Source: CAYWWY01 sp964580185
GTDB lineage: Bacteria; Thermotogota; Thermotogae; MWEM01
Reading direction: 5' to 3'
DNA: 64,000 bases
Assembly (NCBI GenBank): GCA_964580185.1
Contig: CAZOJQ010000002.1
Span: 1-64,000, forward strand
The notes below the pieces were generated by a model. That model was not told the origin of the DNA. It saw only the letters and a program-made list of their open reading frames with translations, and ran no database searches. This document shows positions 9,190-16,278 of this stretch, in pieces. The position numbers and the translations under genes are program-made. The first letter of the stretch is position 1, and each line of letters begins with the position of its first letter.

Positions 9190-9482
9190 TTGGTAGCATC
9201 CTCCGGCACGCGAATGTTGTGCAATACCTTTTCCAGCTCTTCAAAGCTTTGCTTGAACCGTATCGCAATGGTTTCGGGTTGTATGGCGCTGAGAATGACA
9301 TGGCTGCTGTCGGTGATCACGATCGCTCTTGTTTTCCGGCCGTACGTTGCATCGATCAGTTTGTCGACGGATTTGGCCTGTTCCTTCAATCGCTTCATCG
9401 GTGCTGATTCTGGGTTTACGATGGCAATGACCCGGTCACCCACAATGATATTTCCAAAGCCGATATTGATAATTCCGTACAC
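9186..9482 (-). CDS. remA: RemA/DUF370-family regulator
   Basis: 98 residues from GTG 9482 (GGAGG 6 nt upstream). The open frame extends to 9533, but the family begins at INIGFGN. Strong match to Bacillus RemA: IINIGFGNIIVGDRVIAI, NPESAPMKRL, IDATYGRKTRAIVITDS and HVILSAIQPETIA. In Bacillus, RemA is a DNA-binding activator of matrix and osmoprotection genes. A link here to the exopolysaccharide genes at 50-56 kb is only a possibility. First gene of the five-gene operon ending in the MATE transporter. Confidence 0.9.
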   Translation of the reverse strand: MYGIINIGFGNIIVGDRVIAIVNPESAPMKRLKEQAKSVDKLIDATYGRKTRAIVITDSSHVILSAIQPETIAIRFKQSFEELEKVLHNIRVPEDATK

Positions 9483-9581
9483 CACACACCTCCAAGGAAT
9501 AAATGAATCGATCGGACTTCTCTTCTTCGTCAAGGCGCACCAAAGGTACGCTTTCCCAATGGCTGGATTGAGGGATACTGT

Positions 9582-9610
9582 ATTATATCACAAAAGGTAG
9601 GTCCAAAAAA
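9582..9610 (-). promoter_or_regulatory. Extended -10 promoter of remA operon
   Basis: On the minus strand: TGTGATATAAT, giving -10 TATAAT at 9582-9587 with an extended TG. The -35 position (9605-9610) is a plain T run that is also the U-tract of the tmRNA terminator. The leader to GTG 9482 is about 90 nt. Confidence 0.7.
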
Positions 9611-9630
9611 AAACCCTTTTGCAAGGGTTT
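9605..9630 (-). terminator. Intrinsic terminator of ssrA
   Basis: Immediately after the CCA end of tmRNA, minus strand: stem AAAACCCTT / AAGGGTTTT around GCAA, followed by a run of T. Confidence 0.9.
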
Positions 9631-9985
9631 TGGTGGAGGCGGGGGGAATTGAACCCCCGTCCGAAAAAGGCACTTGCCGGTCGTCTCCGTGCGCAGTCTT
9701 TGTTTCAAGCCGGTATCGATGGAGTACAAAGACAAACTCCACCGTACCCGTCTGCCTTGTTGTCCCGCGTCTGCCGGCAGCTTCAGATACGGTAAGACCA
9801 GATTATTGACGCTCTATCAGACTGTCCCGGTCACAACGGTCCGTAAAGCGCGCAGTCATTTAGGCTGCGAGTGCGTAATTTGGTTCGACGCTTAATGCGT
9901 TGTTCCCGCCTTTTTAACGAGGCATGCGGGGACCTCGGCACGCTTCCCGACTTGCATCCGATCTCGTCGAACCCAGATCGCCCCC
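9631..9985 (-). ncRNA. ssrA: tmRNA
   Basis: One-piece tmRNA of about 355 nt. The 5' end GGGGGCG pairs with CGCCTCC before the encoded ACCA, with one G-U pair. The T-arm consensus and the conserved 5' block CTGGGTTCGACGAGATCGG are visible. The tag frame reads ...NNALSVEPNYALAA and stops at TAA (9860-9862). The exact resume codon is unclear (GGG or AAC near 9902-9907). It rescues stalled ribosomes with SmpB, which is not in this window. A perfect promoter lies upstream and a terminator downstream. Confidence 0.95.
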
Positions 9986-9999
9986 GAATCGGGTGCAAT

Positions 10000-10028
10000 A
10001 GTATACCATTTTTCCCCATTGATGTCAA
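10000..10028 (-). promoter_or_regulatory. Promoter of ssrA
   Basis: Minus strand: -35 TTGACA (10023-10028), 17-base spacer, -10 TATACT (10000-10005). Initiation would fall a few bases before the mature 5' end at 9985. Confidence 0.92.
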
Positions 10029-10092
10029 ATCACTAGTTCAACCCAATGACAATCCAACATGAACTCTGACCAAGGCATGGGAATGGAATGCC

Positions 10093-10121
10093 TTGCATTT
10101 TCTATGCTTTTGGTTTATGAT
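10093..10121 (+). promoter_or_regulatory. Promoter of the ABC transporter operon
   Basis: Plus strand: -35 TTGCAT (10093-10098), 17-base spacer, -10 TATGAT (10116-10121). An overlapping GATATAA makes the exact -10 ambiguous. The leader to ATG 10152 is about 25 nt. Confidence 0.7.
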
Positions 10122-10151
10122 ATAAACAAGCGAAACCAAATGGGGTAAAAG

Positions 10152-11729
10152 ATGAAATACCTACGAATGCAACAGATCACCAAATACTATTCGGCCAATC
10201 AGGTGCAGGCTTTGGAAGACGCTTCTTTGGAAGCGGATCGAGGCACGATCCACGGTATTGTTGGCGAAAACGGGGCGGGAAAGACCACCTTAATGAAGAT
10301 CTTGTGCGGGATGGAGCAAGAGGATTCGGGCACGATCGTTCTGAAGGAGTCGCCGGTTCGGATTCCTAACCCGAAAGTTGCGTATCGGTATGGAATTGGT
10401 ATGGTGCACCAACATTTTCGCTTGATCGACCGGTTCACCGTTGCACAGAATGTTGGTCTGGGCGTTGAACCCAAAGGGAGGGTTCCGTTTTGGATCTCCT
10501 CAAAGCGCATGGAGGAAACCGTCTTTCAGTTGTGCCAACAGACTGGATTGCGCCTGGACCCTACAGCGATCGTGGGTCGACTGACCATGGGACAGAAGCA
10601 GAAAGCCGAGATTCTTCGGCTCCTATATCGGAATGTCGATCTGTTGATCTTGGATGAACCTACCTCCGTTTTGAATGATCGAGAAGTGGATGAGCTCTTC
10701 CAAACGTTGCACCGACTCAGAGAGCAGGGGAAAACCCTATTGTTTATAACCCACAAGCTCCATGAACTCATGCAAATTGCCGATACCGTCACGGTTTTGC
10801 GCAAAGGCAAAACTGTCTTTCACAGTCCTACGAACCGCACAGATCCCAAGGAATTGGCGGTGCAAATGGTTGGAGCGGTGATTCCAGTCGAGCGAGAAGA
10901 TAATCGTGTCGTAGAGGATCACCCGCCTCTTGTTTCTGTACGAAATCTTTCGGTATTGAACCCATGGAACAAAGAGATCCTTTCTTCTCTTTCCTTTGAT
11001 TTGTGCAGAGGGGAGATCCTGGGAATTGGAGGCGTTACGGGGAATGGTCAACAGACCCTTGCGCAGGCCTTATTCGGACTGATTCCCATCGATAGGGGAG
11101 AAATCCTTTTCGACAATCGCGCGATCCAACATCAATCCCCAGCGGAGCGCAGAAGGAGCGGAATGGGCTATATTCCCGAAGACAGACTGTATCAAGGATC
11201 GTCTCTGTATGCGACCATTTCCGAGAACTTAATCGTCGATCGCTTCCGTCTTCCGCTGTTATGCAAAAAAGGGTGTCTTTCTCCCCGATCCGTCCGAATC
11301 CATACCGATCCTTTGATCCAGCAGTTTCGAATTGAACCGGCGGACGGACGGACCCGCGTTGGCCTGTTATCAGGAGGAAACATCCAAAAGACTGTGATTG
11401 CGCGGGAAATCTCCGCCCGTCCCCGATTCCTGATCGTGAGTGAACCAACCTGGGGACTGGATCTTCGCGCAGCAGACCTTGTCCATCGGCAATTGCAAAC
11501 CCTTCGCGATCAGAAATCCTCAATGATCTTGTTCAGTAGCAACCTACAGGAGTTGATCCTCCTCTCCGATCGGATTCTGATCATGTACAAAGGGACATTT
11601 ACGGCGCTCGTGACCCCTCAGGAACTCCGAGGAGGCGACCGGGATTTTTCTAAGTTGCGTCACTATTTGAGCGGACTCCATGCATTGGACGATCCGCAAA
11701 CCGAGGAGATTCATGAAACCCTTCGCTAA
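10152..11729 (+). CDS. ABC importer ATPase, two-domain (nucleoside/simple-sugar, BMP family)
   Basis: A 525-residue fusion of two nucleotide-binding domains, as in YufO/NupO- and RbsA-like importers. Domain 1: Walker A GENGAGKTTLMK near residue 38, signature LTMGQKQK in place of LSGGQ, Walker B LLILDEPTSVL. Domain 2: a degenerate Walker A GVTGNGQQTL, normal for this family, signature LLSGGNIQK, and LIVSEPTWGLD. It energises the two permeases that follow; overlap with the first permease is 17 nt. No periplasmic binding lipoprotein (BmpA/Med type) is adjacent, so it must come from elsewhere or is absent. Confidence 0.9.
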   Translation: MKYLRMQQITKYYSANQVQALEDASLEADRGTIHGIVGENGAGKTTLMKILCGMEQEDSGTIVLKESPVRIPNPKVAYRYGIGMVHQHFRLIDRFTVAQNVGLGVEPKGRVPFWISSKRMEETVFQLCQQTGLRLDPTAIVGRLTMGQKQKAEILRLLYRNVDLLILDEPTSVLNDREVDELFQTLHRLREQGKTLLFITHKLHELMQIADTVTVLRKGKTVFHSPTNRTDPKELAVQMVGAVIPVEREDNRVVEDHPPLVSVRNLSVLNPWNKEILSSLSFDLCRGEILGIGGVTGNGQQTLAQALFGLIPIDRGEILFDNRAIQHQSPAERRRSGMGYIPEDRLYQGSSLYATISENLIVDRFRLPLLCKKGCLSPRSVRIHTDPLIQQFRIEPADGRTRVGLLSGGNIQKTVIAREISARPRFLIVSEPTWGLDLRAADLVHRQLQTLRDQKSSMILFSSNLQELILLSDRILIMYKGTFTALVTPQELRGGDRDFSKLRHYLSGLHALDDPQTEEIHETLR

Positions 11730-12768
11730 ACGGATTGTAACTGGTGCAATGGGCAATCCCACCATAAACAGCCTTTTGGTTGGCCTGGGCGCTGGTATGG
11801 TTTTGATCAGTATCACTTCTCGCGATCCGATTCAAGCCTTTGTCTCTTTTTTTGGAGGGCCTTTTTCCTCCCCCTTCTTCATCGGGAACTGGTTGAGTCT
11901 GTCCATACCCTATATCCTAACAGGTCTGGCGGCTTCGGTCAGTTTCTCGGTGTCCAGCTTCAACCTTGGCTTGGAAGGTCAGGTGTACGTAGGCGCTTTC
12001 ATCGGCAGTTGGGTGGGGTTGCAATGGGGGGGACATCATGAATGGCTTGGCATAGGGATCGCAATGGCAGCGGCCTTTTTATCTGGTGGGCTGATTGCCT
12101 TTTTGAGCAGCTGGTGGAAACGGACCCGTGGGTTTAGTGAGATGATTTCCAGTTTCATGCTCGGTTATATCCTGATCCTGGTCATTGATCATTTTCTCGA
12201 AGGTCCCATGCGCGATCCGGGATCCGGACTCATCTCCACCCGCTTTTTGAGCGAAGGGTTCCGTTTTGCCCGGATCTTGCATCCATCGGATCTGCACTCG
12301 GGGCTTTGGATCGCTTTGGGAATGGCGGTTCTTCTGTTTTTCTTCCTTCGATTCACTTGTGGAGGATACGCCATTCGCATGGTGGGAAAGAATCGCACCT
12401 TTTCTCGATATGGCGGTATATCCGTCCAGCGGGCTATTTTTTGGGGGATGATTCTTAGCGGAGGCATCGCTTCTCTGGCGGGAATTGTGGATGTCTTTGG
12501 AGTCCATGGACGAATGATCCGCGGGTTTTCCGCCGGGTACGGATGGAACGGAATCGCAATTGCCCTGATCGCTCGAACACACCCGATTTGGGTCATTCCA
12601 TCGGCCCTACTTTTTGCCTGGTTGGATATCGGCGCTCAATATGCTTCCATGATGTCGGACATCACCCCGGAAATTGCGCGGATGATCCAGGGGATCATTT
12701 TTTACGGCATTACTGCTCAAAGCCTGTTTCGATGGTTCCAGTTTCGGAAGAGGGGGGGAGAAGGGTGA
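11713..12768 (+). CDS. ABC importer permease 1 (BPD_transp_2 family)
   Basis: A 351-residue multispanning protein (about 9-10 segments) of the branched-chain/simple-sugar/nucleoside permease family. ATG 11713 (MKPFAKRIV) has GAGGAG upstream and is chosen over an earlier in-frame ATG at 11680. The characteristic region SSFNLGLEGQVYVGAF lies near residues 80-95, and GYGWNGIAIALIA lies near the end. It would heterodimerise with the second permease; stop and next start overlap (GTGA at 12765-12768). Confidence 0.9.
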   Translation: MKPFAKRIVTGAMGNPTINSLLVGLGAGMVLISITSRDPIQAFVSFFGGPFSSPFFIGNWLSLSIPYILTGLAASVSFSVSSFNLGLEGQVYVGAFIGSWVGLQWGGHHEWLGIGIAMAAAFLSGGLIAFLSSWWKRTRGFSEMISSFMLGYILILVIDHFLEGPMRDPGSGLISTRFLSEGFRFARILHPSDLHSGLWIALGMAVLLFFFLRFTCGGYAIRMVGKNRTFSRYGGISVQRAIFWGMILSGGIASLAGIVDVFGVHGRMIRGFSAGYGWNGIAIALIARTHPIWVIPSALLFAWLDIGAQYASMMSDITPEIARMIQGIIFYGITAQSLFRWFQFRKRGGEG

Positions 12769-13613
12769 TCGGATCGGTGATTTCAGATATCATCATCATG
12801 AGCACACCCATTCTCCTCGCTGGATTGGGCGGATTGTACACCCAGCTTGGGGGAAAATTGAACATCGGTTTAGAAGGGTTGATCCTATTGGGGGCCTTCT
12901 TCTCGGGTGTGTGCGGGCATCTTTCCGGCAACCTGTTTTGGGGGATTCTCGCTGGAGTCGGCGTTTCTGTCCTTTTTTCGTTGATCATGATTTTGCTATC
13001 CGATCTGTTGAAGGCCAACATCTTCGTTGTGGGGTTAGCCAACAATCTCTTCTGTGTAGGGTTTTGTCTATGGATGGGCGAACTGTTGATGGGTTCGAGA
13101 GGCACTATATATTTCACACAAATTCCTGCTCTGGGCCGAGATGGGTTGGGGTTGCATTGGATCGATTATTTCGGGATTGTTGTCGCGGGATTCTCGTGGG
13201 TGATCCTGTATCGCACACGGTTCGGGATTCATCTTCGAAGCGTTGGGATTGACTCCCATACCGCGCAAAGCGTTGGAATATCCCCTTTGATGATTCGAAT
13301 CAAAGCCTATGCAATCTGCGGGATCCTATGTGGATTGGCTGGAGCTGCTCTATCTCTTCCCATTCAAAGTTTTGTGGGAGGAATGTCTGGAGGTCGGGGA
13401 TGGATTGCCTTAGTCGGGGTGGTTCTTTCGAGAGGAAATCCGTTTGGAGTATGGTGGATCAGCTTGATCTTCGGAGCGGCTTCCTATCTATCCGCAACGC
13501 TTCAAGCAATGACTGACTTCTCCCCCAAACTTTTGCTCGCTCTCCCTTTTGCTCTTACCTTGATTGTAGGACTTTTCATTTCGCGGAAGCCCACTCAGGA
13601 GGAATCGCAATGA
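12765..13613 (+). CDS. ABC importer permease 2 (BPD_transp_2 family)
   Basis: 282 residues from GTG 12765, which overlaps the preceding stop; a longer frame upstream lies inside permease 1 and is ignored. About 8 membrane segments. The family pattern ITxTPILLAGLGGLYTQLGGKLNIGLEG is recognisable in pieces (PILLAGLGGLYTQ, NIGLEGLILLGAF), as is GRGWIALVGVVLSRGNP. It partners with permease 1 and the ATPase, and its stop overlaps the kinase start (ATGA, 13610). Confidence 0.9.
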   Translation: MIGSVISDIIIMSTPILLAGLGGLYTQLGGKLNIGLEGLILLGAFFSGVCGHLSGNLFWGILAGVGVSVLFSLIMILLSDLLKANIFVVGLANNLFCVGFCLWMGELLMGSRGTIYFTQIPALGRDGLGLHWIDYFGIVVAGFSWVILYRTRFGIHLRSVGIDSHTAQSVGISPLMIRIKAYAICGILCGLAGAALSLPIQSFVGGMSGGRGWIALVGVVLSRGNPFGVWWISLIFGAASYLSATLQAMTDFSPKLLLALPFALTLIVGLFISRKPTQEESQ

Positions 13614-15049
13614 GAAGAGGAGGGAAAGGACCGCTGTTTTGCGGGGTAGACGTTGGAACAAGCAGCACAAAGATCGCTTTGTTCACTTCCAAAGGCAGGA
13701 TGCTGTATCGATCCGCTGCTGCTTCAGCTGCGCCTGCAAGTCAATCACAGCAGATCTGGGGAACTTTTCTGCAGGCTTGGAATACAGTTCCCGATATCTG
13801 GAAAAAGGAGATCCAGGCTTTATGTTTTGTCGGCCATGGACCCACAATTGTCCCCCTTGTTCCCGATCCAGAGGACAAAGGATCCGAAGGCCCGGTCATC
13901 GGGTGGTGGACCCATCCGCCAGCTCATTTTCTCGCTCAGGCTCATTCGAAGGGGTTTGATCCCCAGATTGCTCCCGTGATGGCCAAACTGGTCGCATGGA
14001 AGAATCAATCCGGAGCCCCGCCCAGCGAACCCATTGCCCTTCTTCAACCGACTGATTATCTTTCCTTTCGATGCACAAGGATTATCGCCAACAGTTCGTT
14101 TCCGGTGCCAGGGTTCCTTCCGTGGAATTCGGAAGCCCTTGAAACAATGGGATTGAACCCTTGGTTTTCCGCCCCTCGATGCGTCGCGGCAGGCAAGGTG
14201 ATTGGGCGGATTTGCAACCCTGCGCGTGAGAAATTGGGATTGCGCAAAGATGCTCTTGTCGTATCCGGATGCCCGGATTTTGCGGCCGCTTTGCTGGGTA
14301 CCGCAACAATCGAAGACGGACTGCTCTGCGATCGGGGGGGGAGTTCACAAGGGGTCACCTTATGCAGCAAAAATCGGATCCAAAGATCCGGACTTGTTAC
14401 GACCCCTTTTTTCATCCCCGGGTATTGGAAGATCAGCGGAATGATGAATACAACGGGCAGCGCTCTTCAATGGTTCTGCGCTCAAGTCGCTCAAATTCCG
14501 ATCGATGGACTGGACGCTCTTTTGTATGATCAGAATCGTCCGTCGCCAATCCTCTTCATCCCGTATCTTAGCGGCGAACGAAGCCCCCATTGGGATCCTG
14601 AAGCATCGGGAGGGTTTTTAGGGCTCCGAATGGAAGATACACCCCAACGAATGGCCCTATCCATTATGGAAACGGTAGGGTATCAGATTCGGCAGATTGT
14701 GCATCTCATGGAAGAAGGGAATGGGGTCGTACGTGAGATTCGTTCTACCGGGGGTCAAGCGCGCAGCGATCTTTGGAACCAAATCAAAGCAGATGTTTTG
14801 GGTCGGCCGATCGTGGTTGGAGCGAGCCCTGAATCGGAGTTGCTAGGAGCTGCCATTTTGGCTATGGCGGGTTTTTTCGGGTCCGACCCCTTCTCCCTCT
14901 GCCAAACGATCTTTGCTCCCGCAAAGACCTATCTCCCGGACCGATCCCTTCACGAACGCTATAACACCCTTTTTCACGAGTTTTCTTTGCTATACCCCGA
15001 GCAAAAAGCCCGATTTGAACGACTGGCGCGTTTTCGGGAATCTCAATAG
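13610..15049 (+). CDS. FGGY-family carbohydrate kinase (xylulokinase-like)
   Basis: A 479-residue two-domain kinase. N-terminal phosphate loop FCGVDVGTSSTKIALF at residues 10-25; candidate catalytic-Asp region GCPDFAAALLGT near 221. The C-terminal adenosine motif STGGQARSDLWNQI and the downstream SPESELLGAAILAM are typical of xylulokinase/gluconokinase-like members. It phosphorylates a sugar or polyol with ATP. Translational coupling to the importer implies that it acts on the imported solute. The exact sugar cannot be assigned; xylulose, ribulose and erythritol-like polyols are all possible. Confidence 0.85.
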   Translation: MRRGGKGPLFCGVDVGTSSTKIALFTSKGRMLYRSAAASAAPASQSQQIWGTFLQAWNTVPDIWKKEIQALCFVGHGPTIVPLVPDPEDKGSEGPVIGWWTHPPAHFLAQAHSKGFDPQIAPVMAKLVAWKNQSGAPPSEPIALLQPTDYLSFRCTRIIANSSFPVPGFLPWNSEALETMGLNPWFSAPRCVAAGKVIGRICNPAREKLGLRKDALVVSGCPDFAAALLGTATIEDGLLCDRGGSSQGVTLCSKNRIQRSGLVTTPFFIPGYWKISGMMNTTGSALQWFCAQVAQIPIDGLDALLYDQNRPSPILFIPYLSGERSPHWDPEASGGFLGLRMEDTPQRMALSIMETVGYQIRQIVHLMEEGNGVVREIRSTGGQARSDLWNQIKADVLGRPIVVGASPESELLGAAILAMAGFFGSDPFSLCQTIFAPAKTYLPDRSLHERYNTLFHEFSLLYPEQKARFERLARFRESQ

Positions 15050-15085
15050 GGTAACCCTTCGTCTCAAATCCAGGGAGGTGAACAG

Positions 15086-16012
15086 ATGAAACGGATACCG
15101 ATCTTATGGATTTTTCTGGTTTTCGGAATAGCAAGCGTAATGGGTATTGACCCCTATCCGGATCTTTCGGAAGCCAATAGTCGTTTCTTTTTGGCAGAAG
15201 AGGGAGTGATTTTGCATTATCAAAGGGCGGGAGAAGGATCACCGACGATTCTTTTATTGCATGGATTCGGCGCTTCTGTCTTTTCTTGGAGAACGGTTAT
15301 GGAGGATCTGTCCACAATCGGGACTGTGATCGCCATAGATCGGACAGGATTTGGCCTTAGCGCTCGCCCTCTGAATTTGGAAGCATATGACATGAACCCG
15401 TATTCTCAAATCGCGCAAGTCCGGTATATGGTGGCATTAGTCAATCAAACCGTGGGCCCGGAAGAACCATTCATCTTGATCGGTCACTCCGCAGGCGCGG
15501 CGATTGCTGTTCTCGCGGCGCTAGAATACCCTGACCGCGTCGATCGATTGGTATTGGAAGCTCCCTCTGTTTTTGCAGCCAGGGGACCATCGTGGGAATC
15601 GATCTTTTCAGACACGCAGATATCTCTTTCTATGCCGATTGTGAAAGCTTGGATCGCGCGGCAGTTTGAAGACTTGCTCATGAGTTCATGGTATGACCCT
15701 TCCGGAGTTACACCAGAGGTTGTGGAAGGATACAAAAAGTCATTACGCGTTCCTGATTGGGAAAAAGCATTGCAGGCATATACCCTGGCTCAGCAGAACA
15801 TTGACCTTGCATCGAGACTTGGAACGCTGACTCTTCCGGTACTGGTCATCAGTGGAGCCGAGGACCAAATCGTTCCATTATCCCAATCGGTACGAACGGC
15901 TGAGATGATCCCTGGGGCCGTGTTGAAGGTTATACCCGAATGTGGTCATATTCCACACGAAGAGCATCCGACCCAATGGTTGGAATGGGTGCGATCCTTT
16001 GTTCGGCGCTGA
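15086..16012 (+). CDS. Exported alpha/beta-fold hydrolase
   Basis: 308 residues beginning with a signal-peptide-like segment (ILWIFLVFGIASVMG, residues 5-19). The alpha/beta hydrolase pattern is complete: HGFGAS oxyanion loop near residue 58, nucleophile in GHSAG (Ser near 134), acid in SGAEDQIV and His in CGHIPHEEHP. Similar to esterase, epoxide hydrolase or haloperoxidase-like members; specificity is unknown. It follows the sugar kinase by 36 nt with AGGGAGGTG before the ATG, so it is probably the last gene of the importer operon. It ends at the bidirectional terminator 16030-16051. It may release the imported compound from a conjugate outside the membrane (inference). Confidence 0.82.
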   Translation: MKRIPILWIFLVFGIASVMGIDPYPDLSEANSRFFLAEEGVILHYQRAGEGSPTILLLHGFGASVFSWRTVMEDLSTIGTVIAIDRTGFGLSARPLNLEAYDMNPYSQIAQVRYMVALVNQTVGPEEPFILIGHSAGAAIAVLAALEYPDRVDRLVLEAPSVFAARGPSWESIFSDTQISLSMPIVKAWIARQFEDLLMSSWYDPSGVTPEVVEGYKKSLRVPDWEKALQAYTLAQQNIDLASRLGTLTLPVLVISGAEDQIVPLSQSVRTAEMIPGAVLKVIPECGHIPHEEHPTQWLEWVRSFVRR

Positions 16013-16029
16013 AGCGCCTTACACGAAAG

Positions 16030-16051
16030 AAAACCCTCCAACGAGGGTTTT
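16030..16051. terminator. Bidirectional terminator between hydrolase and tRNA-Leu
   Basis: Stem AAAACCCTC / GAGGGTTTT with loop CAAC. It directly follows the tRNA 3' end on the minus strand and lies 18 nt after the hydrolase stop on the plus strand. Confidence 0.85.
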
Positions 16052-16138
16052 TGGTGCCGGAGGCGGGACTTGAACCCGCACAGGAATACTCCCATATGAA
16101 CCTGAATCATACGCGTCTGCCAATTCCGCCACCCCGGC
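16052..16138 (-). tRNA. tRNA-Leu (anticodon CAG)
   Basis: An 87-nt gene with encoded CCA. The acceptor GCCGGGG pairs with CTCCGGC (one G-U). It has a long variable arm of type II, anticodon stem TATGA/TCATA around loop TTCAGGT (anticodon CAG), and T-loop GTTCAAGTC. It reads CUG codons. Confidence 0.97.
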
Positions 16139-16151
16139 GTACACCACGGCT

Positions 16152-16180
16152 ATTGTACATGATTGGTCAGATTTTGTCAA
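16152..16180 (-). promoter_or_regulatory. Promoter of tRNA-Leu
   Basis: Minus strand: -35 TTGACA (16175-16180), 17-base spacer, -10 TACAAT (16152-16157), close upstream of the mature 5' end at 16138. Confidence 0.92.
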
Positions 16181-16222
16181 GATCACGTTTTTTGCTGGTA
16201 GTTCTGTGAACCGAACCAAAAC

Positions 16223-16231
16223 TGGTATAAT
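16223..16231 (+). promoter_or_regulatory. Extended -10 promoter of the response regulator gene
   Basis: Plus strand: TGGTATAAT, with -10 TATAAT at 16226-16231 and no good -35. Initiation near 16238 would make the ATG at 16240 practically leaderless. This supports ATG 16279 as the real start. Confidence 0.6.
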
Positions 16232-16278
16232 CTCTCGGGATGAGGGATTTCTTTCCATATGGGGGTGAGAAAAGCGAA

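Noticed and set aside
10152..11729. Second ATP site of the importer ATPase looked like a pseudogene because of its Walker A GVTGNGQQTL
   Set aside because: This degenerate form is normal in the BMP and ribose importer families; the frame is intact.
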